From contig QCED01000011.1 in assembly GCA_003280725.1 (NCBI GenBank), forward strand, positions 1 to 47,560: DNA of 47,560 nt, written 5' to 3'. Shown here piece after piece: positions 1-8,109 of the stretch. The translations under genes were made by a program, and so were the position numbers. The stretch's first letter is position 1. The number at the start of each line of letters is the position of its first letter. The notes under the pieces are model-generated. The model saw only the letters and a list, made by a program, of their open reading frames with translations. It ran no database searches and was not told where the DNA came from. Source of the DNA: Prochlorococcus sp. AG-355-M18 (GTDB lineage: Bacteria > Cyanobacteriota > Cyanobacteriia > PCC-6307 > Cyanobiaceae).

Positions 1-727
1 TATCAAACTTAATTAGCTCTCTACCCTCTCTAATTTTTAAAGAAGGTGCACTTCTTTGATTTAATGATTTTTTGTAAATTTTATTTTTATTAATTCCAGA
101 TAGATCACTTTTCTCAAAAATTTGATAGATATCTTTGGAGAGATTACCAGCAATTGAAATACAAATTTTTTCAGTATTGTAATGTTTGCCATGAAAATTC
201 TCTAGGTCATTTATTTCCAAATTTTTAATACTAAGCTCAGTTCCTAAAATTGAATTGCCATAATTATGACTTAGCCAAACTCTTTGCAAAAAGTAATTAA
301 ATAATTTTTCTTCAGGTTGATCATTTTGTTGTTTTATCTCATCAATAACTACACCTTTTTCTTTTATAAATTCATCATGATTAAAATTTGGAGACACTAC
401 AATATTTGTCAAAAGACCAAGTGATTCTCTAAAGTTATTTGGTGGAATAAGGACGTGGTAATGTGCATCATCATAACCTGTTGATGCATTGCTTAAACCG
501 CCCAGTGATTCGATTTTATGATCAAATTCACCTGGCATTAATTTGTTAGATCCTTTAAAGATCATATGTTCTAGAAAATGAGCAGTGCCATTTTTGTCAA
601 CTTCCTCAAATGAAGAACCTGCTTTACACCAAATATCAATGCTTATAAGCGGCAATTCTTTATTATCCACAAATACACATTTGGTTTTGCTTGAATGGGT
701 ATAGTAGTTAACTTCTCCTACATTCAT
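1..727 (-). CDS. M16 (insulinase-family) zinc peptidase, N-terminal part
   Basis: This is the N-terminal part (about 242 codons) of a processing-protease-like M16 metallopeptidase; the 3' end lies beyond base 1. The inverted zinc motif HFLEH is at residues 50-54, with His50 and His54 as zinc ligands and Glu53 as the catalytic base, followed by the family's typical MIFKGS and a GG-N-AST segment near residue 75. I chose the ATG at 727; a second ATG at 723 is out of frame. The gene is divergent from pcyA with only about 41 bases between the starts, so the two promoters must overlap. I see no signal peptide. The family assignment is firm; the substrate is unknown. Confidence 0.9.
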   Translation of the reverse strand, partial: MNVGEVNYYTHSSKTKCVFVDNKELPLISIDIWCKAGSSFEEVDKNGTAHFLEHMIFKGSNKLMPGEFDHKIESLGGLSNASTGYDDAHYHVLIPPNNFRESLGLLTNIVVSPNFNHDEFIKEKGVVIDEIKQQNDQPEEKLFNYFLQRVWLSHNYGNSILGTELSIKNLEINDLENFHGKHYNTEKICISIAGNLSKDIYQIFEKSDLSGINKNKIYKKSLNQRSAPSLKIREGRELIKFD

Positions 728-768
728 TTGAATTCTCTTTTTAAACTCTATTTTGGTACTTTTTATTC

Positions 769-1494
769 TTGTTGTCTGAATCTTTAACTAAAACTAAATT
801 AAAGGATCCTCTTATTTTGAACTTGTTACAAAATATTAGAGAGTATAGATCGAGGCTTGAAAATCTTGAGAATATAAAAATTGATGTAAATCTTACCAAT
901 ATAATATCCAACAAGATAGGGAAAGAGCTCCATATTCAAAATGAATTCCATAAGGCAAAAGGATTTAGAAAGTTACATATTGAAGTAGCAGAATTTTCAA
1001 AGAATCTTCAAATTTTACACTGCGTTTTTTTCCCTGATCCAAAGTTTGATATTCCAATTTTTGGTATGGATTTAGTAAAGATAAATGATATTGTTTCAGC
1101 TGCCATTGTTGATTTATCTCCGGTATCTCAAAATCAAGGCACGAAATACGAAAAATTTCTTTCTAAAGTTGATAAAAGTTCTTTCGGCTCCATGCGAAAG
1201 ATTCCCGACTGGGGAGATATTTTTTCTAAAAATGTATTTTTTGCTTCTTTAAAAAGTAAATCTGAAAAAAATGCTTTTTGCAATGTTGTTGATGAATATC
1301 TTTCTATTTTAATTAAATTATCTAAGGAAACCAAACCTGATTTTAAAGAAGAAATTATTCAAGAAAGAATTAAATACCAAAAGAATTATTGTGTGCAACA
1401 AATGAAAAATGAAAAGACTAGTATGGTTCTTTTAAAATATTTTGATGAAAAATGGGTCGACAACTATATTAAAACCGTACTATTTGATTTTTAA
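769..1494 (+). CDS. pcyA: Phycocyanobilin:ferredoxin oxidoreductase
   Basis: PcyA reduces biliverdin IX-alpha to phycocyanobilin by four ferredoxin-supplied electrons. The 241-residue length fits the ferredoxin-dependent bilin reductase family, and the core [18 protein letters not shown] (84-101) is diagnostic. His84 and Asp101 have the same spacing as the catalytic His/Asp pair of characterised PcyA proteins. The start is a TTG at 769 (or the adjacent TTG at 772); no in-frame ATG lies nearby. The stop codon overlaps the next gene's ATG by one base (TAATG), so translation is probably coupled to devB. HL Prochlorococcus lacks phycobilisomes, so the product may serve a bilin sensor, residual phycoerythrin chemistry or a signalling role; that is inference. 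Confidence 0.95.
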   Translation: MLSESLTKTKLKDPLILNLLQNIREYRSRLENLENIKIDVNLTNIISNKIGKELHIQNEFHKAKGFRKLHIEVAEFSKNLQILHCVFFPDPKFDIPIFGMDLVKINDIVSAAIVDLSPVSQNQGTKYEKFLSKVDKSSFGSMRKIPDWGDIFSKNVFFASLKSKSEKNAFCNVVDEYLSILIKLSKETKPDFKEEIIQERIKYQKNYCVQQMKNEKTSMVLLKYFDEKWVDNYIKTVLFDF

Positions 1495-2405
1495 TGTATT
1501 TAAAAACATTTAAAAAGTTATTTATCTATTTATTATTTACTCCATTGTCATTTGGACTTATCTCATGTTCTGTCAATGATAAATCAAGTTCTAAATTAAA
1601 TAATGAAAAAAATGTCGATTTTATACCGCCTATTACTGCTGTCGCAGCATTAGGTCAACTTTCTCCTTCGGGAGAGATAAGGCAGTTGGCAGCTCCCATA
1701 AGTCAGTTCGGCTCATCACCCCGAGTAGTTGAAATTTTAGTAAAAGAAGGGGATTTTGTAAAAAAAGGTCATATCCTGGCGATTTTTGATAATAGAGAAA
1801 AGTTAATTGCTGATCTTGAAAGGAATGAAAATTTAATTAATAATATCAATGATGAAATTGCCCTAAAGGAAGATCAAATTCAAAGGTATGAGTTAGCACT
1901 TAATAAAGATGCTTATTCCTTTGTACAGTTATCTCAGAGAAAAGACGAATTATTAAAGTTGCAAAAGCAAAAAATAAACTATATTGGAGATCAAAAAAAT
2001 ATCAAAATAGATCTTTTTAATTCTAAACTAAGAAGCCCAATCGATGGGTTTATACTTGGTATAAATACAAGAGTTGGTGAGAGGCCAAAAAACGATGGAA
2101 TCTTGGATATTGGTTCTAGTCAAAAGATGGAAGCTCTTATAGAAGTGTATGAATCTGATATCGACAGAGTATTTATATCTCAGAATGTTGAATTGACTAG
2201 TGAAAATGGAGGTTTCCAAAAAACTCTTAAAGGTAAGGTAATTAGAATAAGTCCTAAGGTAAAACAACGAAAAGTTTTATCAACTGATCCCACAGGAGAT
2301 GCAGATTCGCGAATTATCGAGGTACTCGTGAAATTAGATCAAGAGTCCATAGATATTGTCCAAAATTATGCGGGAATGAAAGTAATAGCGAAATTTATTC
2401 CCTAA
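1494..2405 (+). CDS. devB: DevB-type membrane fusion lipoprotein of an ABC exporter
   Basis: This is a HlyD-like periplasmic adaptor linking the DevC/DevA inner-membrane ABC complex to an outer-membrane TolC-type channel. The N terminus is basic and then hydrophobic and ends in a lipobox LISC with Cys25, so it is probably a lipoprotein. A lipoyl-like half (VVEILVKEGDFVKKG) is near residues 80-95, a coiled-coil hairpin spans about 105-165, and the returning lipoyl half (LRSPIDGFI) is near 180. The length of 303 aa is short for DevB. The start overlaps the pcyA stop by one base and the stop overlaps devC's ATG the same way. The exported substrate is unknown; in Anabaena the DevBCA system exports heterocyst glycolipids, which do not exist here. 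Confidence 0.88.
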   Translation: MYLKTFKKLFIYLLFTPLSFGLISCSVNDKSSSKLNNEKNVDFIPPITAVAALGQLSPSGEIRQLAAPISQFGSSPRVVEILVKEGDFVKKGHILAIFDNREKLIADLERNENLINNINDEIALKEDQIQRYELALNKDAYSFVQLSQRKDELLKLQKQKINYIGDQKNIKIDLFNSKLRSPIDGFILGINTRVGERPKNDGILDIGSSQKMEALIEVYESDIDRVFISQNVELTSENGGFQKTLKGKVIRISPKVKQRKVLSTDPTGDADSRIIEVLVKLDQESIDIVQNYAGMKVIAKFIP

Positions 2406-3577
2406 TGCGTTTTTCTCTTCTTAAATTCAGAAAAATTCCGTTAGCTTGGTTGCTTTTGACAAGGCAACCCTTAAGGCTGGTAGTTGCCATAGCTGGAATT
2501 AGTTTTGCGGGGATATTGATGTTTATGCAATTAGGTTTTAGAGATGGTTTATTTGATACAAGCGTAACTATTCATAAACTCTTAGATGCTGATCTGGTTT
2601 TAATAAGTCCCAGATCAAAAAGTTCTATAAGCATGAGTGGATTCCCCAAAAGAAGGTTGATTCAAACTCTTGCTTTAGAGGATGTTGAAAAAACTGCTCC
2701 TGTTAATCTTAATTATCTACTTTGGAGAAATCCAGAAAATCTTAAAACAAGATCGATACTTGCATTAGGTTTTAATCCATCCGATTCACTTCTTTTAGAT
2801 AATGGTTTTTCAAAGAAAGCCTATAAATTGAGAAATCCATCAAGAGTTTTGTTTGATAAACTTTCTAGACCTGAATTTGGACCAATTGAAGAATGGTTTT
2901 TATCGGGTCAGAAAGTTGAAACTGAGTTAGCTGGCAAGCGAGTAATTGTTGAAGGCCTTGTGGAGTTGGGACCGTCTTTCGGTGCTGACGGTAATTTAAT
3001 AACTAGCCGAGAAACCTTCTTAAGACTTTTTCCCGCAAATCCTCCAGGCAGTATAGAAATTGGTTTAGTAAAGCTTAAAAAAGGATCTGATCCTTTAATG
3101 ATTTCAAGAATTTTAAATAACTCACTTCCTAATGATGTTCGTGTTCTTACAAAAAATCAATTTATAGAATTTGAGAAGAATTATTGGAAAAATAGTACCG
3201 CAATAGGTTTTATTTTTAGTTTGGGAGCCTTTATGGGTTTCGTTGTAGGATGTGTGGTTGTTTATCAAATTCTTTATAGTGACGTTACGGACCATCTTCC
3301 AGAGTACGCTACCTTATTGGCGATGGGGTATAGACTTAAGTCTCTTTTCTTTGTAGTGGCTAGAGAAGGTTTTTTATTGGCTTTGTTTGGTTATTTACCT
3401 GCATATTTCTCTGGACAAATACTTTACTCAGTTATTAGAAGTTCTACTAAACTACCAATAATAATGGATGCAGATAAAACGATTTTAATTTTTATATTAG
3501 TTTTAGTTATGTGTATGGGGTCCGCAGGTATTGCTATGCGTAAATTAGTTGACGCCGATCCTGCCGAAATTTTTTAA
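2405..3577 (+). CDS. devC: DevC-type ABC exporter permease (FtsX/MacB fold)
   Basis: This is the inner-membrane subunit of the DevBCA exporter. Its architecture is one N-terminal membrane helix (about residues 24-45), a large periplasmic domain of about 200 residues, and three C-terminal helices (about 262-287, 313-338 and 357-376), the FtsX-family plan used by MacB-type mechanotransmission exporters. The segment DHLPEYATLLAMGY (about 298-311) between the second and third helices is the usual DevC coupling region. The 390-aa length matches the family. It overlaps devB by one base and lies 13 bases before devA. The family is secure, the substrate is not known. Confidence 0.9.
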   Translation: MRFSLLKFRKIPLAWLLLTRQPLRLVVAIAGISFAGILMFMQLGFRDGLFDTSVTIHKLLDADLVLISPRSKSSISMSGFPKRRLIQTLALEDVEKTAPVNLNYLLWRNPENLKTRSILALGFNPSDSLLLDNGFSKKAYKLRNPSRVLFDKLSRPEFGPIEEWFLSGQKVETELAGKRVIVEGLVELGPSFGADGNLITSRETFLRLFPANPPGSIEIGLVKLKKGSDPLMISRILNNSLPNDVRVLTKNQFIEFEKNYWKNSTAIGFIFSLGAFMGFVVGCVVVYQILYSDVTDHLPEYATLLAMGYRLKSLFFVVAREGFLLALFGYLPAYFSGQILYSVIRSSTKLPIIMDADKTILIFILVLVMCMGSAGIAMRKLVDADPAEIF

Positions 3578-3590
3578 CAATTAAATACAA

Positions 3591-4319
3591 ATGGTTAAAG
3601 ATAATAAATCAAAAAATAATGTTAAAAATTTCAAAACAGTCTCAATAAATAATTTGAGCCACTTTTATGGAAAAAAAGAAAATAAAAAAAAGGTTCTAAA
3701 TGACGTTAATTTAAATATTGATAAAGGAGAGTTGGTTCTTTTAAAAGGACCTTCTGGATGCGGTAAAACGACTCTTTTAACCTTAATTGGAGCTTTGAGA
3801 ACCTGTCAAAGTGGAGATTTAACTGTATTAAATAACCAGTTAAATGGAGCATCAAGGAAAACGTGTCAAATTCTTAGAAGGAGTATTGGTATGATTTTTC
3901 AAGGCCACAATCTTCTGAGATGTTTAACAGCAGAACAAAATGTTCAGATGGGCGCCGATTTAATAAAAGGTTTAACATATTTGCAAAGACGTGAAATAGC
4001 ACGTAATTGGTTGTCAGCAGTAGGATTAGAAGAGCATCATAAAAAGTTGCCAAATGACTTATCTGGTGGGCAGAAACAGAGAGTAGCGATTGCAAGAGCT
4101 TTATCTGCTAACCCAAAGCTTTTACTAGCAGATGAGCCCACTTCTGCTTTAGATAGCGTCACAGGAAGAGAAATAGTAACCCTTTTAAGAAAACTAGCAA
4201 AAGAGCAAAATTGTTCTGTTCTGATGGTAACTCATGATCCAAGAATTTCTGACATGGCGGATAGGATATTAAATATGGAAGATGGTAAAATATATAGTGC
4301 CCCTAGTGAGCTAATATAA
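3591..4319 (+). CDS. devA: DevA-type ABC exporter ATPase
   Basis: This nucleotide-binding subunit powers the DevBCA complex. It has Walker A GPSGCGKTT (53-61), the signature LSGGQ (157-161), Walker B LLLAD (177-181) with catalytic Glu182, and the switch His215 in MVTHDPR. The LolD/MacB-like length of 242 aa is normal. The first 15 residues are Lys/Asn-rich and poorly conserved in look, so a start slightly downstream is possible. It is the last large gene of the pcyA-devBCA run; a 49-codon gene follows 18 bases later and may share the transcript. Confidence 0.92.
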   Translation: MVKDNKSKNNVKNFKTVSINNLSHFYGKKENKKKVLNDVNLNIDKGELVLLKGPSGCGKTTLLTLIGALRTCQSGDLTVLNNQLNGASRKTCQILRRSIGMIFQGHNLLRCLTAEQNVQMGADLIKGLTYLQRREIARNWLSAVGLEEHHKKLPNDLSGGQKQRVAIARALSANPKLLLADEPTSALDSVTGREIVTLLRKLAKEQNCSVLMVTHDPRISDMADRILNMEDGKIYSAPSELI

Positions 4320-4337
4320 TTAAAAGTTAAAAATTTC

Positions 4338-4487
4338 ATGTCTAAGAGAAGGAATCTAAAAAAAGAAAAGCAGGAACGTAATCGTGCCTATGCTAGAAAA
4401 TTCAAAAAAAGGAAATTAAGATCCGATGGAAGACCTGATGGTGGAAATGTTACAGGTACAGCAAATAATGGCGGGGCAGCTGATTAG
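4338..4487 (+). CDS. Small basic conserved-looking protein (49 aa), function unknown
   Basis: This 49-codon ORF starts at the ATG 18 bases after devA. Residues 3-28 are packed with Lys and Arg (SKRRNLKKEKQERNRAYARK and onward); the C-terminal part is Gly/Asn/Ala-rich and ends in Asp. The sharp division into a basic helix-like half and a flexible glycine-rich half, and codon use like its neighbours, suggest a real gene. Small Lys/Arg-rich proteins of this kind in picocyanobacteria are usually uncharacterised; RNA or ribosome binding is a guess from charge only. It probably belongs to the devBCA transcript. Confidence 0.7.
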   Translation: MSKRRNLKKEKQERNRAYARKFKKRKLRSDGRPDGGNVTGTANNGGAAD

Positions 4488-4550
4488 GGCATATCTTTTA
4501 TTTTTTTTCTTTTTGGGGTCCCGTATATTATGCATATTTAAAACGTGAAA

Positions 4551-5462
4551 ATGAATGTAAGTATTGTTATACCGACTTACAATAGACTACCTATATTAGA
4601 GAAATGTCTCGTTGCGCTTGAGAATCAAAAATTAAGTAAAAATATCAGTAATTATGAAATTATAGTAGTTGATGATGGATCTACTGATGGAACAAGCTCA
4701 TGGATAAATAACAATAAAGCTAGTCTCCCTCACGTGATTTTATTTCAACAAGAACATGGAGGGCCTGCACTGGGAAGAAATCTTGGGGTAATTAAATCAC
4801 AATATGAAATTATCATATTTATTGATAGTGATCTTATTGTTTTAGATGATTTTATAAATTGCCACGTAGAAAAATTGCTTACTTTTTGGGAAAAAAATGA
4901 TAAAAAATGTTTTACCTATGGCTCGGTGGTCAATACATCTAATTTTCTAAATCCTCAGAGTGAAAAACATAAAATAATGGATACTTCTTTTGCTTACTTT
5001 GCTACTGGGAATGTTGCGATATCAAAAGAATTGATTTTAAGCGTCGGCTTATTTGATACTTCTTTTAGTCTTTACGGTTGGGAAGATTTAGAACTTGGAG
5101 AAAGATTAAAAAAAATTGGAACAAAATTAATTAAATGTCCAAATGCAATAGGTTTTCATTGGCATCCACCATTTAATTGCGAACAAATAGATTCATTAAT
5201 AGCTCAAGAAAAAGAGAGAGCAAAAATGGCTTTGGTGTTTTATAAGAAACACCCTAATTTAAGAGTTAGATTTATGATTCAATTAACTCCTCTACATAAT
5301 TTACTTTGGCAAATTCTGTGCTTGGGAGGACTAATCAGTGTTGATAGAATCCTTCCTTTATTAAGATACCTAGTAAATATAAGAAGAAATAGACTTGCAC
5401 TTGAGGTACTTAGGATCCCTTTAAATTTGATTTACATTAAACAGTTAACCAAATCAAGATAA
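4551..5462 (+). CDS. Family 2 glycosyltransferase
   Basis: This is a GT-A fold glycosyltransferase that would transfer a sugar from a nucleotide donor to a surface polysaccharide, lipid or protein acceptor. Numbered from the GTG at 4545, the nucleotide-binding VVDDGSTDG is at 41-49, the DxD metal site is FIDSDL (Asp94, Asp96), and the acceptor-side GWEDLELGERL (Glu180, Asp181) supplies the likely catalytic base. The C terminus has a hydrophobic or amphipathic stretch (about 245-275) that may attach it to the membrane. I prefer the ATG at 4551 over the GTG at 4545; neither has a good ribosome binding site. It stands alone between devBCA and rpsB. Its sugar specificity is unknown. Confidence 0.88.
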   Translation: MNVSIVIPTYNRLPILEKCLVALENQKLSKNISNYEIIVVDDGSTDGTSSWINNNKASLPHVILFQQEHGGPALGRNLGVIKSQYEIIIFIDSDLIVLDDFINCHVEKLLTFWEKNDKKCFTYGSVVNTSNFLNPQSEKHKIMDTSFAYFATGNVAISKELILSVGLFDTSFSLYGWEDLELGERLKKIGTKLIKCPNAIGFHWHPPFNCEQIDSLIAQEKERAKMALVFYKKHPNLRVRFMIQLTPLHNLLWQILCLGGLISVDRILPLLRYLVNIRRNRLALEVLRIPLNLIYIKQLTKSR

Positions 5463-5484
5463 AAAACTTTTAGAAATACACATC

Positions 5485-5503
5485 ACTTGCTAAGATAGTT
5501 GAA
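5485..5503 (+). promoter_or_regulatory. Likely rpsB promoter (extended -10)
   Basis: A TGC-TAAGAT extended -10 element (TAAGAT at 5491-5496, TG at 5488-5489) lies just downstream of the glycosyltransferase stop. No convincing -35 is seen, which is common for Prochlorococcus promoters. It would start transcription near 5503 and give an rpsB leader of about 90 nt that contains the structured element at 5516-5586. Confidence 0.5.
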
Positions 5504-5515
5504 ATAAATTTCACA

Positions 5516-5586
5516 CATCTGACAGTTTCGGGTGAATTATTAATATTAATTCCCCGTCAGATGGAGGCTAACCCGAAACCTTTTTT
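5516..5586 (+). ncRNA. Structured cis-regulatory leader of rpsB-tsf (pseudoknot candidate)
   Basis: Three helices can be read directly. P1 is CATCTGAC (5516-5523) with GTCAGATG (5556-5563), 8 perfect pairs. P2 is GTTTCGGGT (5525-5533) with ACCCGAAAC (5571-5579), 9 perfect pairs. P3 is GAATTA (5534-5539) with TAATTC (5547-5552), closed by a 7-nt loop. P1 and P2 interleave (a-b-a'-b'), so together they form an H-type pseudoknot with the P3 hairpin inserted. The 3' arm of P2 is followed by six T (5581-5586) only five bases before the rpsB ATG. The fold could therefore act by hiding the start region or, through P2 plus the T run, as an attenuator. The probable job is autoregulation by ribosomal protein S2; the helices are seen, the role is inferred. 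Confidence 0.72.
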
Positions 5587-5591
5587 AAATT

Positions 5592-6296
5592 ATGGCTGTT
5601 GTATCACTATCAGAAATGATGGAAGCTGGTGCTCATTTTGGGCATCAAACTAGACGTTGGAATCCCAAGATGTCTAAGTATATATATTGCGCGAGAAATG
5701 GAGTTCATATTATTGATCTGGTAAAAACAGCATTGTGTATGAACAATGCATATAAATGGTCTAGAAATGCTGCAAAAAGCGGTAAACGTTTTCTATTTGT
5801 CGGTACAAAAAAACAAGCATCAGATGTAGTAGCTCAGGAAGCTACACGCTGTGGAGCTGCATATGTAAATCAAAGATGGCTTGGCGGGATGTTGACTAAT
5901 TGGACAACAATGAAAGCTAGGATTGAAAGATTAAAGGATCTAGAAAGAATGGAAAGTAGTGGTTCAATAGCAATGAGACCTAAAAAAGAAGCTGCTGTAT
6001 TAAGGAGAGAACTTGAAAGATTGCAAAAATACTTAGGTGGACTTAAGGGTATGAGAAGATTACCAGATGTAGTTGTACTGGTTGATCAGAGAAGAGAATC
6101 TAATGCAGTATTAGAAGCTAGAAAATTAGATATCTCATTAGTATCAATGTTGGATACAAATTGTGATCCTGATTTGTGTGAAGTCCCAATTCCTTGTAAC
6201 GATGATGCCGTTAGATCTGTGCAACTTATTTTAGGAAGACTTGCAGATGCCATAAATGAGGGTAGAAAGGGCTCAAATGCCGAAAGAAAAAATTAA
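5592..6296 (+). CDS. rpsB: 30S ribosomal protein S2
   Basis: S2 is a structural protein of the small ribosomal subunit near the neck. The N terminus [20 protein letters not shown] with RRWNPKM following, then FVGTKKQA and [11 protein letters not shown], are unmistakable family signatures, and the [13 protein letters not shown] segment lies near the C terminus. The 234-aa length is normal for cyanobacteria. The ATG at 5592 follows a folded leader rather than a Shine-Dalgarno site: the only GGAGG (5563-5567) is about 25 bases away and sits inside the pseudoknot. tsf follows after 44 bases, the classical rpsB-tsf order. Confidence 0.98.
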   Translation: MAVVSLSEMMEAGAHFGHQTRRWNPKMSKYIYCARNGVHIIDLVKTALCMNNAYKWSRNAAKSGKRFLFVGTKKQASDVVAQEATRCGAAYVNQRWLGGMLTNWTTMKARIERLKDLERMESSGSIAMRPKKEAAVLRRELERLQKYLGGLKGMRRLPDVVVLVDQRRESNAVLEARKLDISLVSMLDTNCDPDLCEVPIPCNDDAVRSVQLILGRLADAINEGRKGSNAERKN

Positions 6297-6340
6297 ATTC
6301 TAATTTAAAACTTACTATTCACTATTTTTTATTACTTCAA

Positions 6341-6997
6341 ATGGGAAACATTACAGCAAAACTTGTAAAAGATCTTAGAGACAAAACTGGCGCAGGAATG
6401 ATGGACTGCAAAAAAGCACTTAACGAAACTGAAGGAAATCTAGATAAAGCTTTGGAATGGTTGAGAAAGAAAGGAATAGCTAGTGCTGAAAAGAAATCGG
6501 GAAGAGTAGCGGCCGAAGGGTCAATTGGTAGTTATATACATACTGGATCAAGAGTCGGAGTCTTACTAGAGTTAAATTGTGAAACTGATTTCGTTGCTAG
6601 AGGTGATATATTCCAATCTCTGCTTAAGGATGTTTCAATGCAAGTTGCAGCATGCCCAAATGTTGAGTATGTATCAATTGATGAAATACCAGAAGATGTT
6701 GTGGAAAAGGAAAAGCAGATTGAAATGGGTAGGGATGATTTATCTGGAAAACCGGAACAAATTAAAGAAAAAATAGTTGAAGGGAGAATAGCAAAAAGAC
6801 TTAATGAGCTTGTTTTGCTTTCACAACCATTCATTAAAGATAGTTCTCTAACAGTTGAGGATCTTGTTAAACAAGCAGCTGCAAAAATTGGGGAAAATAT
6901 TAAAGTAAGACGCTTTACAAGATATACTTTGGGTGAGGGTATCGAAAAAAATCAGATGGACTTTGCTGAAGAGGTCGCATCAATGCAAACAAACTAG
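6341..6997 (+). CDS. tsf: Translation elongation factor Ts
   Basis: EF-Ts is the nucleotide exchange factor that releases GDP from EF-Tu. The N-terminal UBA-like domain carries the signature [20 protein letters not shown] (8-27), and the core motif [12 protein letters not shown] (78-89) is complete. At 218 aa it is the short cyanobacterial/plastid form that lacks the longer coiled-coil of the 283-aa E. coli protein. It forms an operon with rpsB. The next gene begins 4 bases after the stop if its first TTG is used. Confidence 0.97.
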   Translation: MGNITAKLVKDLRDKTGAGMMDCKKALNETEGNLDKALEWLRKKGIASAEKKSGRVAAEGSIGSYIHTGSRVGVLLELNCETDFVARGDIFQSLLKDVSMQVAACPNVEYVSIDEIPEDVVEKEKQIEMGRDDLSGKPEQIKEKIVEGRIAKRLNELVLLSQPFIKDSSLTVEDLVKQAAAKIGENIKVRRFTRYTLGEGIEKNQMDFAEEVASMQTN

Positions 6998-7001
6998 TCA
7001 C

Positions 7002-8087
7002 TTGAATGATTTGAATAATTTCAATAATTACATAAATATAGATAAAATTGATTCTCAATTAGAGAGAGCAGACTTACAAAAAAGAATATTAACTAGAAAT
7101 ATCTATAGGGAATATGAACTTTATCTTAATCTAGTAAGAGATCTACTTTTCATCTCTGTAGAAAAAGGCCTTAATCAAATATATAGTTATCCAACAATAA
7201 ATGATAATTTCTTAAATGAAAATGAATTCTATAGTCTTTTTGGAAAAAAAATAAGTAAATTAATATTTACGAGTTTGCCCTTTTTAACAGTAGAACAATT
7301 AAAGATAAATGAAATTGAACAAAATATAAATAAGGAAATTAATTTTACTATTTTTGATAGTTCCACGAATATAAAGGATGATCAAAAAGAAAAATTTCAA
7401 TATGAAGATGGTTTTCAATTAAAAGAACCCACTCAGTTCGAGATTACTGAAGACTTTTCAAATACTTCTGAATATTATCAAGCTCATAATTATGAGAGAT
7501 TAGTATCACTTGATTTAGATAATAACCACCATAATAATTATTTATCTAAAAACAATATTTTTGAAAATTTAGGAGTTGAAAAACAATTTATTTCCTCCTT
7601 ACTTGAATTAATAAGAGAAGAAAAGGTGGAAAAAACAAGATATCAAGAACAAGAAAATATCAATCAAATGGATAATTTTCCAAAAAATCAGATTCTTAAT
7701 GATTTTGATTTAATAGACAAGTCATTGGAAAATTTACTATTGAATCTTTCTTATAAAATTAACCAAGAATTATTTAAGGCAGATCTAATAAAAAAGATGA
7801 TATCTAAAGATTCCTTTGATTATTTAGTAAGCAAAAATTTTATGACAAAACACCCATATCCTTTTGTTATTAATTTCGAATTAAAATTAAATCGGTCATC
7901 ATTCATCGGCAATAATTTTCCAAGCATTATTTTCTTCAATATATCTACTGTTGAGTTAGAGTTTAAAAATTTAAATCTTTCTATTCAGAGGAACAAAATA
8001 AATGAGCTAAAAAATCAATTTCAGCGTTTGATTAAAAAAGAGACATATTGGAGGCAAAAAGAAAAAACTTTGAATAAGATACGTTGA
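7002..8087 (+). CDS. Uncharacterised Asn/Lys-rich protein between tsf and recG
   Basis: I do not recognise a domain. The protein is about 361 aa, hydrophilic, rich in Asn, Lys, Glu and Ile, with no signal peptide or membrane helix. It reads as a helical N-terminal region (about 10-100), a low-complexity acidic and Asn-rich middle, and a more ordered C-terminal half (about 235-361) ending in a Lys-rich helix with ETYWRQKEK. The open frame extends back to an ATG at 6933 inside tsf, but those 23 residues look like shifted-frame tsf, so I chose the TTG at 7002 (TTG 7011 is an alternative). It is co-oriented with tsf and recG, with 22 bases before recG. It is probably expressed from the rpsB-tsf transcript. 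Confidence 0.7.
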   Translation: MNDLNNFNNYINIDKIDSQLERADLQKRILTRNIYREYELYLNLVRDLLFISVEKGLNQIYSYPTINDNFLNENEFYSLFGKKISKLIFTSLPFLTVEQLKINEIEQNINKEINFTIFDSSTNIKDDQKEKFQYEDGFQLKEPTQFEITEDFSNTSEYYQAHNYERLVSLDLDNNHHNNYLSKNNIFENLGVEKQFISSLLELIREEKVEKTRYQEQENINQMDNFPKNQILNDFDLIDKSLENLLLNLSYKINQELFKADLIKKMISKDSFDYLVSKNFMTKHPYPFVINFELKLNRSSFIGNNFPSIIFFNISTVELEFKNLNLSIQRNKINELKNQFQRLIKKETYWRQKEKTLNKIR

Positions 8088-8109
8088 AAAAATAACTCTT
8101 TTTTCAAAT

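Noticed and set aside
5563..5567. GGAGG as the rpsB ribosome binding site
   Set aside because: It is about 25 bases from the ATG, too far for normal initiation, and the first G is paired in P1 of the leader.
6532..6834. 100-codon open frame on the minus strand inside tsf
   Set aside because: It lies wholly antisense to a highly conserved gene, reads as Ser/Ile-rich shadow sequence, and has no start context.
6933..7001. ATG extension of the unknown gene into tsf
   Set aside because: The extra 23 residues come from tsf sequence in another frame; downstream TTG codons at 7002 or 7011 explain the gene without a long overlap.
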